From positions 1 to 19,468 of the forward strand of contig CBDUQP010000058.1 in NCBI GenBank assembly GCA_965369385.1: a stretch of 19,468 nt of DNA. Direction: 5' to 3'. Source of the DNA: CBDUQP01 sp965369385. Its GTDB lineage: Bacteria; Planctomycetota; Phycisphaerae; SM23-33. The notes beneath the pieces were generated by a model. That model was not told where the DNA came from. It saw only the letters and a list, made by a program, of their open reading frames with translations, and did no database searches. The position numbers and the translations under genes are program-made. Positions 1-7,210 of the stretch are shown here, piece after piece. Within the stretch, counting starts at the first letter, position 1; the number at the start of each line of letters is the position of its first letter.

Positions 1-35
1 CGCTTGGTGCAAATCCCCGGGCGTATGGCAGCGGC

Positions 36-1163
36 TCACTGGTTGGAGCTGGCGGGCGGGTACATGTCTTCAAGCCACATTGCCGCTTTCTGCTCAAGTG
101 TATCATCTTCAATCGCCTGGCGAATCGCAGCCATGAAGTCGGCGAAGAATTGCAGATTGTGGATAGTAAGTAGCGTAGGAGCAAGCATTTCTTTTGCCAT
201 GAACAGATGTCGTAATATGCCCTTGGAGAAATTTTTGCAAGTATAGCATTGGCAGTTGGGGTCGATGGGGTCGGTGGACCGAGCCCACTGGGCATTTCGC
301 ATGCGAAGGCGGCCGGTCCAGGTGAACGCTTGTGCATTGCGGGCGTTTCTGGTGGGTATTACGCAGTCGAACATGTCCACGCCTCGCAGCACCGCAGCCA
401 GTATATCTCGCGGCTCGCCCACGCCCATCAGATATCTGGGCTTGTCATGCGGCAGTTGCCCGTCGATGTGGTCCAGGACGTCGCACATTTTTTCGTGGCC
501 TTCGCCAACGCTCAATCCGCCAATCGCATATCCAGGCAGGCCCAGGGCCACAATCTCCTCTGCGCTGCGAGCCCGCAGGTCCACAAACGATCCGCCCTGT
601 TGGATAGCGAACAGGGCTTGTTTGTCGCAATCGCCTTTTTGCCAAGCTGTTGCGCATCTCTTGGCCCAAGCGGCTGAGCGCCTTACCGCTTCGGCAACGT
701 GCTCGTGTGGGGCCTGTCCGTGTGGGCATTCGTCCAACTGCATAATCACATCCGAGCCCAGTTTCTGTTGAATCTCTATCGCTCGTTCGGGAGAAAGCTC
801 GACGGATGAGCCGTCTATGTGCGATTGGAACACCACCCGCTCATCATCTATATCTCTCAGATGGGCCAGCGAGAATACCTGATATCCACCACTGTCGGTA
901 AGGATAGGCCCGTCCCATCCCATAAGGGTGTGCAGCCCGCCGAGATCAGCCACGATGTCTTCACCGGGGCGAAGCATCAGATGATATGTGTTTCCCAGGA
1001 TCATCTGCGATCCGCATTGCTTTACCTGGTCAGGAGTTAGCCCCTTGATGCTGCCGACAGTCCCCACTGGCATGAACACGGGGGTCTGTACATCGCCGTG
1101 GGGTGTGTGGAGGGTGGTGCGTCTGGCCCGGCCGCTGGTATTGTGGATTTCTATCGAGAGCAT
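36..1163 (-). CDS. tgt: Queuine tRNA-ribosyltransferase (tRNA-guanine transglycosylase)
   Basis: Exchanges guanine 34 of GUN-anticodon tRNAs for a queuosine precursor, a cytoplasmic tRNA modification. The 375-residue length is normal for the bacterial enzyme. Visible motifs are LTDSGGYQVFSL (residues 88-99, including active-site Asp90), QLDECP (142-147), GGLSVGE (215-221), MGVGEP (246-251) and DMFDCVIPTRNARN (263-276), in which Asp266 is the expected nucleophile. The zinc site reads C304-x-C306-x2-C309 with His335. An upstream TTG at 1202 would add 13 residues, but the family normally begins at the MLSIEIHNTSG segment, so the ATG at 1163 is chosen. No clear Shine-Dalgarno precedes it. It lies 66 nt downstream of the lipid kinase gene on the same strand and may be cotranscribed with it. 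Identification is firm; the start is slightly less so. Confidence 0.97.
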   Translation of the reverse strand: MLSIEIHNTSGRARRTTLHTPHGDVQTPVFMPVGTVGSIKGLTPDQVKQCGSQMILGNTYHLMLRPGEDIVADLGGLHTLMGWDGPILTDSGGYQVFSLAHLRDIDDERVVFQSHIDGSSVELSPERAIEIQQKLGSDVIMQLDECPHGQAPHEHVAEAVRRSAAWAKRCATAWQKGDCDKQALFAIQQGGSFVDLRARSAEEIVALGLPGYAIGGLSVGEGHEKMCDVLDHIDGQLPHDKPRYLMGVGEPRDILAAVLRGVDMFDCVIPTRNARNAQAFTWTGRLRMRNAQWARSTDPIDPNCQCYTCKNFSKGILRHLFMAKEMLAPTLLTIHNLQFFADFMAAIRQAIEDDTLEQKAAMWLEDMYPPASSNQ

Positions 1164-1229
1164 GGTCAGAAGATAGCGAACACGAAGGAGTGTGCAAGTC
1201 AATTGGTGTCTGGCTGGCGCGTTTTGGCG

Positions 1230-2171
1230 TCAGTCACTATTGTTTTTCCAAGGCCACAGCCCGCGGCTGTGGTTTATCTGCTCTGGAATTATCAGGCGTA
1301 ACCGCTTGTCAGAAACTGAGATATCCAGTGGTGTGTCTGGGCCTATATCGCCATCGACTTGCGTTTGCACAGGCGTGTCGCACTCTATTTTCACGTTTTT
1401 GAACTGTTTGTAGAGTACATCGCCCTTGAGTGGATGAAGCCGCAATAGTGTCCACGCAGCATGTAACATCAGTGCAGTCTGCTTCTTACATGAGAAGACT
1501 ACCAGATCAAGCATGCCATCATCATAGACGGCGTTACGGCATATTCGCAGCCCTACTGCGTATCTGGATATATTCCCAACGAACGCGAGGCCGTAATCGT
1601 GGAATATCTCTTTGCCATCGGCAATAATCCGCATCTTTGGGAAATTGTGTTCCCAGAATGTCCGCCAGATTGGCCAGAAATAGCTGAGGTGCGAAATATG
1701 CCCGCTTCTGCCTTCGGAGAGTCTTCTGACTACTTCGCCATCGAACCCTATGCCTATTATGAGCATAAAGTTACGACCATTAATGACACCCATGTCGCAG
1801 TGGACATGTCTGCCCGTTTGTATGATGTCAATGATCTTGCTTGGGTCTGACGGGATGCGAAGTTCTTTGGCGAGAAGGTTTTCTGTTCCGGCGGGGTAGG
1901 GGATCATGGGCGTTTCGGTGCCTGCGAGTCCCGCTGCGACGGCATTGGCGGTCCCATCTCCGCCCCAAACCAGCACCGCGCGTGCGTCATCTGCCACCTG
2001 TTTTGCCCTGGCTGTCCCGTCATCCAGGCCCTTGGTAACATACTCCACCATATCAATACCCTCGGAGCGCATGGCAGTGCGGAGTTCCTTCAAACGGTAC
2101 CGTCTTCCGCCATATCCACTGCTGGGGTTAATGATCAGTTGAACCGGTTTGCCAGTATCACAAGAGCCCAT
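1230..2171 (-). CDS. Diacylglycerol/lipid kinase family protein (DAGK catalytic domain)
   Basis: Probably a soluble ATP-dependent kinase acting on diacylglycerol, sphingoid base or a related lipid; the substrate cannot be read from sequence. The 313 residues match the YegS/DgkB/LCB5 family. The nucleotide-binding elements are INPSSGYGG (residues 14-22), the GGDGT signature at 70-74 (WGGDGTANAVAAGL) and PAGTENLLAKEL (93-104), the family's P-x-GT-x-N block. A C-terminal beta-rich part (about 130-300) contains the D-x-G-x-(L)D-type segment DDGMLDLVVF. The ATG at 2171 has AAGGA five nt upstream. The gene is divergent from the TPR/alpha-CTD gene. A perfect TATAAT lies on the minus strand at 2270-2275, but I see no convincing -35 box for it. 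It is followed on the same strand by tgt. Confidence 0.9.
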   Translation of the reverse strand: MGSCDTGKPVQLIINPSSGYGGRRYRLKELRTAMRSEGIDMVEYVTKGLDDGTARAKQVADDARAVLVWGGDGTANAVAAGLAGTETPMIPYPAGTENLLAKELRIPSDPSKIIDIIQTGRHVHCDMGVINGRNFMLIIGIGFDGEVVRRLSEGRSGHISHLSYFWPIWRTFWEHNFPKMRIIADGKEIFHDYGLAFVGNISRYAVGLRICRNAVYDDGMLDLVVFSCKKQTALMLHAAWTLLRLHPLKGDVLYKQFKNVKIECDTPVQTQVDGDIGPDTPLDISVSDKRLRLIIPEQINHSRGLWPWKNNSD

Positions 2172-2195
2172 GCGTATCCTTGGAAGTAGATTAAG

Positions 2196-2223
2196 TTGCA
2201 GTTTCTGTATTCGTTGCTAGAAT
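2196..2223 (+). promoter_or_regulatory. Sigma70-like promoter for the TPR/alpha-CTD gene
   Basis: TTGCAG at 2196-2201, a 16-nt spacer, then TAGAAT at 2218-2223. This predicts transcription from about 2230 and a leader of roughly 65 nt before the ATG at 2298. Immediately downstream is a dyad, TACCCG at 2223-2228 and CGGGTA at 2240-2245, with an inner TTG/CAA pair. It overlaps the expected start site and could be an operator or a 5' mRNA hairpin. Confidence 0.55.
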
Positions 2224-2297
2224 ACCCGGTTTGCGACAACGGGTAGAACCAACGAAGAATCACGCTTCGATTATAACGCGCTCCAGGAGAGATATCG

Positions 2298-3632
2298 ATG
2301 GAACAAACTTCAGAGATCAGTCTTGAGACGATTTGTGCTAAGGAATCATGGACTGCTGAAGATCAGTACAATCTTGTGCAGGTACTTGCTGACGGGGCTG
2401 ATGCCGCCGACAAGATGCACGGTATTCTCAGCCAGATGGAAACCGAGAATCCTCAGCCTCGCGGATCGGCAGCGGTCAAGATTGGTATGGCCCGCCTTCT
2501 GGTCTGCCGCTTTACCCAGGCTTGCGAGGCCTTCAAGGCTGGTACTGACAACAAGGAATGCAACTATTACCACGCACAGAGTCTTAAGTGCCTGAAGAAG
2601 TACGATGACACCATAGCTGCACTGGCCAAGGCCAAGGCAAGCGGGTGGGACGCCGATGAGATCGACGTCGAGGTCATCGAAATCATGGCGCTTAAGGGCG
2701 AAGTGGAACAGGCTGATCAGGCTTTGGCTGGTCTAGGCGAGGATCTGGCGGACAAACCCTACTATCTCTGCTGCCGCGGTCTTGTGGATGAACTCAACGG
2801 AGATGTGCAATCCGCCTCCGAAGCCTACGAAAAGGCTGTGGAAATTCAGGAAGACTGTGTCCCCGCATTGTTCCGCTTGGGCTATCTCGCCGGACGCGTC
2901 GGCGAAGATGATGAAGCGATCTACAACTACGAGCAATGCCTCAAGCACAGGCCGACCTACGTGAATGCCCTGCTGAACCTGGCAGTGCTCTATTCCGACA
3001 CGGAAGAATACGATGCAGCCATTGACTGTCTGAATCGAATCTTGAAGGCCAACCCCAGGCACGAACGGGCTCGCTTGTTCATGCGGGATGCCAAATCGTC
3101 CAAGACGATGTACTACGACGAGAATCAGGCCAAGGTGATGGCCAAGCGTAATGCGGTTTTGGCGACTCCCGTCAGTGATTTCGAACTGTCGGTTCGCGCC
3201 CGCAATTGCCTCAAGAAGATGGGTATCGATACACTTGGCGATCTGGTTCGAACACCCGAATCACGCTTGCTGGAATACAAGAACTTCGGCGAGACCTCGC
3301 TGCATGAAATTCGCGACATGCTGTCCAGCAAGAGCCTGCGAGTTGGACAGGCACTCGAAGAGAGCGGTACGATTGAACTTGCCGAGTTGACAGCCCCAAT
3401 TGCCGCTTTGGGATCATCCGGTGAAGGCGTGCTGGCAACGCCGCTGGAGCAGGTGGAACTATCGGTGCGGTCACGCAAGGCTCTTTCCGAACTCGGATGC
3501 TTCACACTTAACGATATTTGTCGTCGAAGCGAAGCCGAACTGCTCGCATGCCGAAACTTCGGGCAGACCAGCCTCAATGAAATCCGCCAGCGCCTGACGG
3601 AATACAACGTGAGACTTCGCGAGCCTGAATAG
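2298..3632 (+). CDS. TPR protein with two RNA polymerase alpha C-terminal-like domains
   Basis: Function not established. The 444-residue protein has helical, TPR-like repeats over about residues 60-260; the clearest are near 154-187, 188-221 (ALFRLGYLAGRVGEDDEAIY) and 222-255 (ALLNLAVLYSDTEEYDAAID). It ends in two copies of the alpha-CTD fold. Copy 1 (about 289-348) has ELSVRARNCLKKMGI then EYKNFGETSLHEIRDML. Copy 2 (about 380-440) has ELSVRSRKALSELG then ACRNFGQTSLNEIRQRL. In RpoA, the equivalent ELSVRSxNCL and KNFGxxSLxEI segments form the helix-hairpin-helix surface that binds UP-element DNA and activators. There is no RpoA N-terminal domain, so it is not the polymerase subunit. No signal peptide is seen, so it is probably cytoplasmic. 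The start is supported by AGGAGA upstream of the ATG. I infer a DNA- or polymerase-associated scaffold; I recall similar fusions being annotated in planctomycetes. Confidence 0.88.
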   Translation: MEQTSEISLETICAKESWTAEDQYNLVQVLADGADAADKMHGILSQMETENPQPRGSAAVKIGMARLLVCRFTQACEAFKAGTDNKECNYYHAQSLKCLKKYDDTIAALAKAKASGWDADEIDVEVIEIMALKGEVEQADQALAGLGEDLADKPYYLCCRGLVDELNGDVQSASEAYEKAVEIQEDCVPALFRLGYLAGRVGEDDEAIYNYEQCLKHRPTYVNALLNLAVLYSDTEEYDAAIDCLNRILKANPRHERARLFMRDAKSSKTMYYDENQAKVMAKRNAVLATPVSDFELSVRARNCLKKMGIDTLGDLVRTPESRLLEYKNFGETSLHEIRDMLSSKSLRVGQALEESGTIELAELTAPIAALGSSGEGVLATPLEQVELSVRSRKALSELGCFTLNDICRRSEAELLACRNFGQTSLNEIRQRLTEYNVRLREPE

Positions 3633-3688
3633 CGATTCAAATTGCTCCTGCGTCTGACGCCGGGGTTCGCATAATACGAAACCGATTT

Positions 3689-3717
3689 ACTGCGACGGCC
3701 AACATGGTCGTCGCAGT
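3689..3717 (+). terminator. Strong hairpin after the TPR/alpha-CTD gene, possible terminator
   Basis: ACTGCGACG at 3689-3697 pairs perfectly with CGTCGCAGT at 3709-3717. Three further inner pairs (GCC with GGT, one wobble) leave a 5-nt AACAT loop, for a 12-bp stem. It sits between the stop codon at 3632 and the SpoIID gene start at 3747. No proper T-run follows, only TTCGCATACATTTG, so a terminator function is plausible but unproven. Confidence 0.4.
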
Positions 3718-3746
3718 TCGCATACATTTGTCCGAGCGGAGTTGTC

Positions 3747-5024
3747 ATGATACGCGAGCAGCGAGACACGGCGAACACTCCCGCAAAAGTGCCTACTGTC
3801 GGTATTGCTGACTTGCGGATGTGCTTTGGGCTGGTGTGTGTTCTCGCGATGCATGTTATTTCCGGTTGCGTACCATCACCTGATCCCCAGATTCGATATC
3901 ACATCGGTTCGGGTGTTCCTGTCGTGAGGGTGCTTCTTGCCCGCCCGCAAGCTGACGCGACTGTCGCCACGTTGAATGGTGCCTATTATCTTAAGGCCGA
4001 TGGTCGCCTGTTCATGCGAGGTGAAGATGCGTTTTCCTGCACAGTAAGGCGAACCGGCGGTGTGTGGCGGCTTGCGGGCAGGCAAATCTCCGCCAATACT
4101 ATCGAGCTGGAGTCTCCAGGCGGGGTTGTTCTTGGCGGCAAGGCATACCGCGGCAAGCTGGTGATGACCGCCGACGGTCCGCAGCGTTTCTCGGTAGTCA
4201 ATCACGTTGATTTGGAAAGCTATCTTGCCGGCGTGTTGCCCAAAGAGTTGTTCCCCAGATGGCACCTTGAGGCGTACCGGGCGCAGGCAATTGCCGCCCG
4301 CAGCTTCGCGATGTATCACATGCTGTCGACAGGGGCCAACCGTACGCACGATCTGGGAGACACAGTTGCCTCGCAGGTATATGGCGGCATGTCGGCGGAG
4401 ACTGACAAAGCCTGGCGAGCTGTCAGCAGCACACAGGGAATGGTTCTTGTTGCCGGCCAGGACGGCGAAAATCGCGTATTCATGGCCCAGTATTCCTCGG
4501 CATGCGGCGGGCACACAAACCCGGCCGGCGTTCTGCGGAATGTGCCTGATGTCGCGCCGCTGCACACGAGTCGCCCGTGCGGTTATTGCAGTTTCAGCAG
4601 CAAATACCGCTGGCCGACGGTTCGAGTATCCAAGGCTGAAATCTTCAGCAAGTTGTGTCGCAATGACAACAGGTTCGCCTCTCTGGGCGCACTTGAGACT
4701 ATCAGAACAATATCGCAGTTATCTCATGGACGCCCCGTCTGGGTCGACGTTGTCGGCACAACCGGAGCCGCGCTTCGCGTTCGCGCTGAGACCATTCGTC
4801 TCGCGCTGATCTTTGGCGGAAGCCAAGCCGCAAAGCGATTGTATTCCATGAACTGCGAGATTGTCGACGCGGGTGCTTACATTGAGTTTCGCAATGGTCG
4901 TGGATACGGCCATGGCGTTGGACTCTGTCAGCATGGTGCCGAAGGCATGGCACGCGCCGGCAAGACAGGTGAAGAGATTATGGGTTTCTTCTATGCTCGA
5001 GCGACTATCGTTCGGGCTTATTGA
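3747..5024 (+). CDS. SpoIID/LytB-domain lipoprotein, probable peptidoglycan lytic transglycosylase
   Basis: SpoIID-type proteins cleave glycan strands lacking stem peptides; here the likely place is the envelope, not a spore. The 425-residue product has a hydrophobic N-terminal segment ending in a lipobox-like VISGC with Cys41 as the probable lipidated residue, then the SpoIID domain over about 150-425. Visible landmarks are VDLESYLAGVLPKEL (154-168), with Glu167 at the expected catalytic position, QAIAARSFAMY (180-190), SSACGGHT (250-257), CGYC (278-281) and GRGYGHGVGLCQHGAEGMA (384-402). Cys253, His256, Cys278 and Cys281 could form a metal site or disulfides. The ATG at 3747 follows GGAG five nt upstream, although the N-region before the hydrophobic stretch is long for a lipoprotein. 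The downstream oxidoreductase starts 44 nt later. Confidence 0.9.
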   Translation: MIREQRDTANTPAKVPTVGIADLRMCFGLVCVLAMHVISGCVPSPDPQIRYHIGSGVPVVRVLLARPQADATVATLNGAYYLKADGRLFMRGEDAFSCTVRRTGGVWRLAGRQISANTIELESPGGVVLGGKAYRGKLVMTADGPQRFSVVNHVDLESYLAGVLPKELFPRWHLEAYRAQAIAARSFAMYHMLSTGANRTHDLGDTVASQVYGGMSAETDKAWRAVSSTQGMVLVAGQDGENRVFMAQYSSACGGHTNPAGVLRNVPDVAPLHTSRPCGYCSFSSKYRWPTVRVSKAEIFSKLCRNDNRFASLGALETIRTISQLSHGRPVWVDVVGTTGAALRVRAETIRLALIFGGSQAAKRLYSMNCEIVDAGAYIEFRNGRGYGHGVGLCQHGAEGMARAGKTGEEIMGFFYARATIVRAY

Positions 5025-5068
5025 CTGCCAGGTCGTCGATGGGCGGCCGAAGAATCGAGGTTCACTTT

Positions 5069-6193
5069 ATGGAAAAGGTACGAATAGGCATAATCGGTCT
5101 GGGCGTAATGGGCAAAGCTCATGGCGACTATCTGGCCAAAGGCGAAGTGAAGAATGCAGAACTGACAGCGGTAAGTGATGCGTTCCCCGCCGCACTGCAG
5201 TACGCAAGAGACAACTACGGCGAGGGCGTCAAGACGTTCGAAAACGCAGATGACTTAATAGCATCGGGTGAGGTGGATGCCGTGATGGTTGTTACGCCAC
5301 ATTTCTCCCATCCAGAGATGTCGATGAAGGCGTTCGACAAGGGCCTGCACGTGATGTGCGAGAAGCCCACCGGTGTCTGCACCAAGAACGTGCTTGAACT
5401 TAACGCCGCCGCCGATCAGACGGATCTCATGTTCGGCGCGATGTTCTGCCAGCGTACCGTGAAGACGAACCAGAAGTTGAAAGAGTTGATAAGCACTGGC
5501 GAACTCGGACCGATGAAGCGCAACTGCTGGATGGCTACCACGTGGTATCGCCCGCAGTCCTATTACGATTCGGGCGTATGGCGTGCGACGTGGGCCGGTG
5601 AGGGCGGCGGGCTGCTGATTAACCAGTGCCCCCACACGCTGGACCTGTGGCAATGGCTTTGCGGGATGCCCACCAGCATTCGGGCGTTCTGCTCGTTCGG
5701 GAAGTATCACGATATAGAGGTGGAAGACGAAGTTACCGCCTACGCGACATACGAAAACGGTGCAACCGGCGTATTCATCGCCAGCACCGGCGAGGCACCT
5801 GGCTCGGAGCGTTTTGAAGTCGCCGGCGATATGGGCAATCTTATTGTCGAAAACGGCAAGGTGAACTTCCTTCGCAATCGCATCGGTGAAAGGCAGTTCA
5901 GTAGCGAGTGCAAAGAACGTTTCGCCGCGCCGGAATTCTGGAAGTGTGAAATTCCCGTGCAGGCCGGCGAGGCAAGCCATTGCGAGGTCACGCAAAAGTG
6001 GGTCAACGCGATAGTTGCCAACGATTCTTCGCTCATGCTCGTTGACGGGCGTGAGGGCATCAAGAGCCTGGAAATCGGAAACGCCATGCTGTTTTCCGCA
6101 TGGACAGATAGCGAAATCAAGCTCCCCCTGGATCATGATGCGTTCTACGATGCGATGCAGGAGAAGATAGCAACGTCGAGATATAAGAAATAG
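5069..6193 (+). CDS. Gfo/Idh/MocA family oxidoreductase
   Basis: Probable NAD(P)-dependent sugar or cyclitol dehydrogenase in the cytoplasm; substrate unknown. The protein has 374 residues, typical of the family. The Rossmann motif GLGVMG is at residues 10-15. VVTPHFSH (74-81) precedes the signature LHVMCEKPTG (93-102), whose Lys99 is the usual catalytic lysine. The C-terminal alpha/beta domain carries GGGLLINQCPHTLDLW (179-194), where His189 and Asp192 match the active-site H-x2-D. An in-frame ATG at 5021 would extend it by 16 unlikely residues; GAGG eight nt before 5069 decides the start. It heads a block with the isomerase and GH95 genes, so it may oxidise a sugar released by the hydrolase. 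Confidence 0.93.
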   Translation: MEKVRIGIIGLGVMGKAHGDYLAKGEVKNAELTAVSDAFPAALQYARDNYGEGVKTFENADDLIASGEVDAVMVVTPHFSHPEMSMKAFDKGLHVMCEKPTGVCTKNVLELNAAADQTDLMFGAMFCQRTVKTNQKLKELISTGELGPMKRNCWMATTWYRPQSYYDSGVWRATWAGEGGGLLINQCPHTLDLWQWLCGMPTSIRAFCSFGKYHDIEVEDEVTAYATYENGATGVFIASTGEAPGSERFEVAGDMGNLIVENGKVNFLRNRIGERQFSSECKERFAAPEFWKCEIPVQAGEASHCEVTQKWVNAIVANDSSLMLVDGREGIKSLEIGNAMLFSAWTDSEIKLPLDHDAFYDAMQEKIATSRYKK

Positions 6194-6198
6194 TTTAG

Positions 6199-6250
6199 AA
6201 TTCCATACATTGGAATTGATACCGGGCAGCTTGTGCGCCAAACTGCCCGG
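6199..6250. other. Two consecutive hairpins in the oxidoreductase-isomerase gap
   Basis: The first dyad is AATTCCA (6199-6205) with TGGAATT (6211-6217), loop TACAT. The second is CCGGGCAG (6222-6229) with CTGCCCGG (6243-6250), with an inner TTG/CAA pair. Neither is followed by a T-run. They fill most of the 101-nt gap and could stabilise or process the mRNA, or partly terminate transcription before the isomerase gene. Confidence 0.45.
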
Positions 6251-6294
6251 CTGTGCATTTGCATTACCCCCGATAGAAGCTAGAGGAGTTCATA

Positions 6295-7194
6295 ATGTAT
6301 CTGACTGGATTCGCCGACGAGGCGGGAAAATCGATAGACGTTCAGATTAAGGCTACCCAGGAGCTCGGCTGGGAGAATATCGAGTCGCGCGTGGTTAACG
6401 AAGCGAATATCCACGATATTCCCGACAGTGAGTTTGACGAAGCCTGCGAAAAGCTCGAAGCTGCCGGCGTTAAGATCAACTGCTTCGGTTCGGCCGTGGC
6501 AAACTGGGCCAAGCAGATTACTGAGCCCTTCGACAGCTCGCTTGAAGAAACCCGCCGGGCCATTCCTCGAATGCAGCGTTTGGGTACAAAGCTCATTCGC
6601 GTGATGAGCTTTGCTGTGCTGAAAGATCGCGAGCTCGATGATCAGATGTCGGCCGAGCGTTTCGCACGTATGCGCGAACTGCAGAAGATGTATGCCGATG
6701 CCGGCATCCAGTGTGTTCACGAAAACTGCATGAACTATGGCGGAATGGGATGGACGTATACCCTGGAAATCATCGAGAACGTTCCCGGCATGAAGCTTGT
6801 GTTCGATACCGGCAATCCCGTGTTTACCGATGACCGCACCAAAGCCAAGCCATATCCGAAACAGTCGGCGTGGGAGTTCTACGATCACGTCAAGGAGCAC
6901 ATCGCTTACGTGCACATCAAGGACGGTTATTGGGACAAGGACGAAGAGAAGGCCGTCTTCACTCACGCCGAAGAAGGCGAAGGCGACGTGAGGCGCATCG
7001 TGAAGGATTTGCTGGATAACGGTTATGACGGTGGAATCTCCATCGAGCCGCACCTGGCGGTTGTGTTCCATGATGCCAGCATCACCAGCGATGCCGATAT
7101 TCAATATGCAAACTATGTTGAGTATGGCCACCGCATGATGAAGCTGATCGAAGATGTCGGTCATGGCGACAAGATTGCCAATATAAAGAGATAG
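6295..7194 (+). CDS. Sugar phosphate isomerase/epimerase-like TIM-barrel protein
   Basis: Member of the xylose-isomerase-like / AP endonuclease 2 superfamily, probably a metal-dependent keto-sugar isomerase or epimerase; substrate not identifiable. It has 299 residues, normal for the family. Expected metal ligands are visible at successive strand ends: Glu143 in VHENCMNYGG, Asp171 in VFDTGNP, His207 in YVHIKDG and Glu251 in ISIEPHL. The start is fixed by GAGGAG a few nt upstream of the ATG at 6295. It lies between the oxidoreductase and the GH95 hydrolase, with only 16 nt to the latter. Pairing of such a protein with a Gfo/Idh/MocA partner is common in sugar catabolic operons. Confidence 0.9.
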   Translation: MYLTGFADEAGKSIDVQIKATQELGWENIESRVVNEANIHDIPDSEFDEACEKLEAAGVKINCFGSAVANWAKQITEPFDSSLEETRRAIPRMQRLGTKLIRVMSFAVLKDRELDDQMSAERFARMRELQKMYADAGIQCVHENCMNYGGMGWTYTLEIIENVPGMKLVFDTGNPVFTDDRTKAKPYPKQSAWEFYDHVKEHIAYVHIKDGYWDKDEEKAVFTHAEEGEGDVRRIVKDLLDNGYDGGISIEPHLAVVFHDASITSDADIQYANYVEYGHRMMKLIEDVGHGDKIANIKR

Positions 7195-7210
7195 AGAGGT
7201 CGCAACGCAA

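Noticed and set aside
1164..1202. Upstream TTG start for tgt adding 13 residues
   Set aside because: The added residues are not typical of the family and there is no Shine-Dalgarno before the TTG; the ATG at 1163 matches the normal N terminus.
2298..3632. Calling this gene rpoA because of the alpha-CTD match
   Set aside because: It has no alpha N-terminal dimerisation domain and carries TPR repeats and two CTD copies, so it is not the polymerase subunit.
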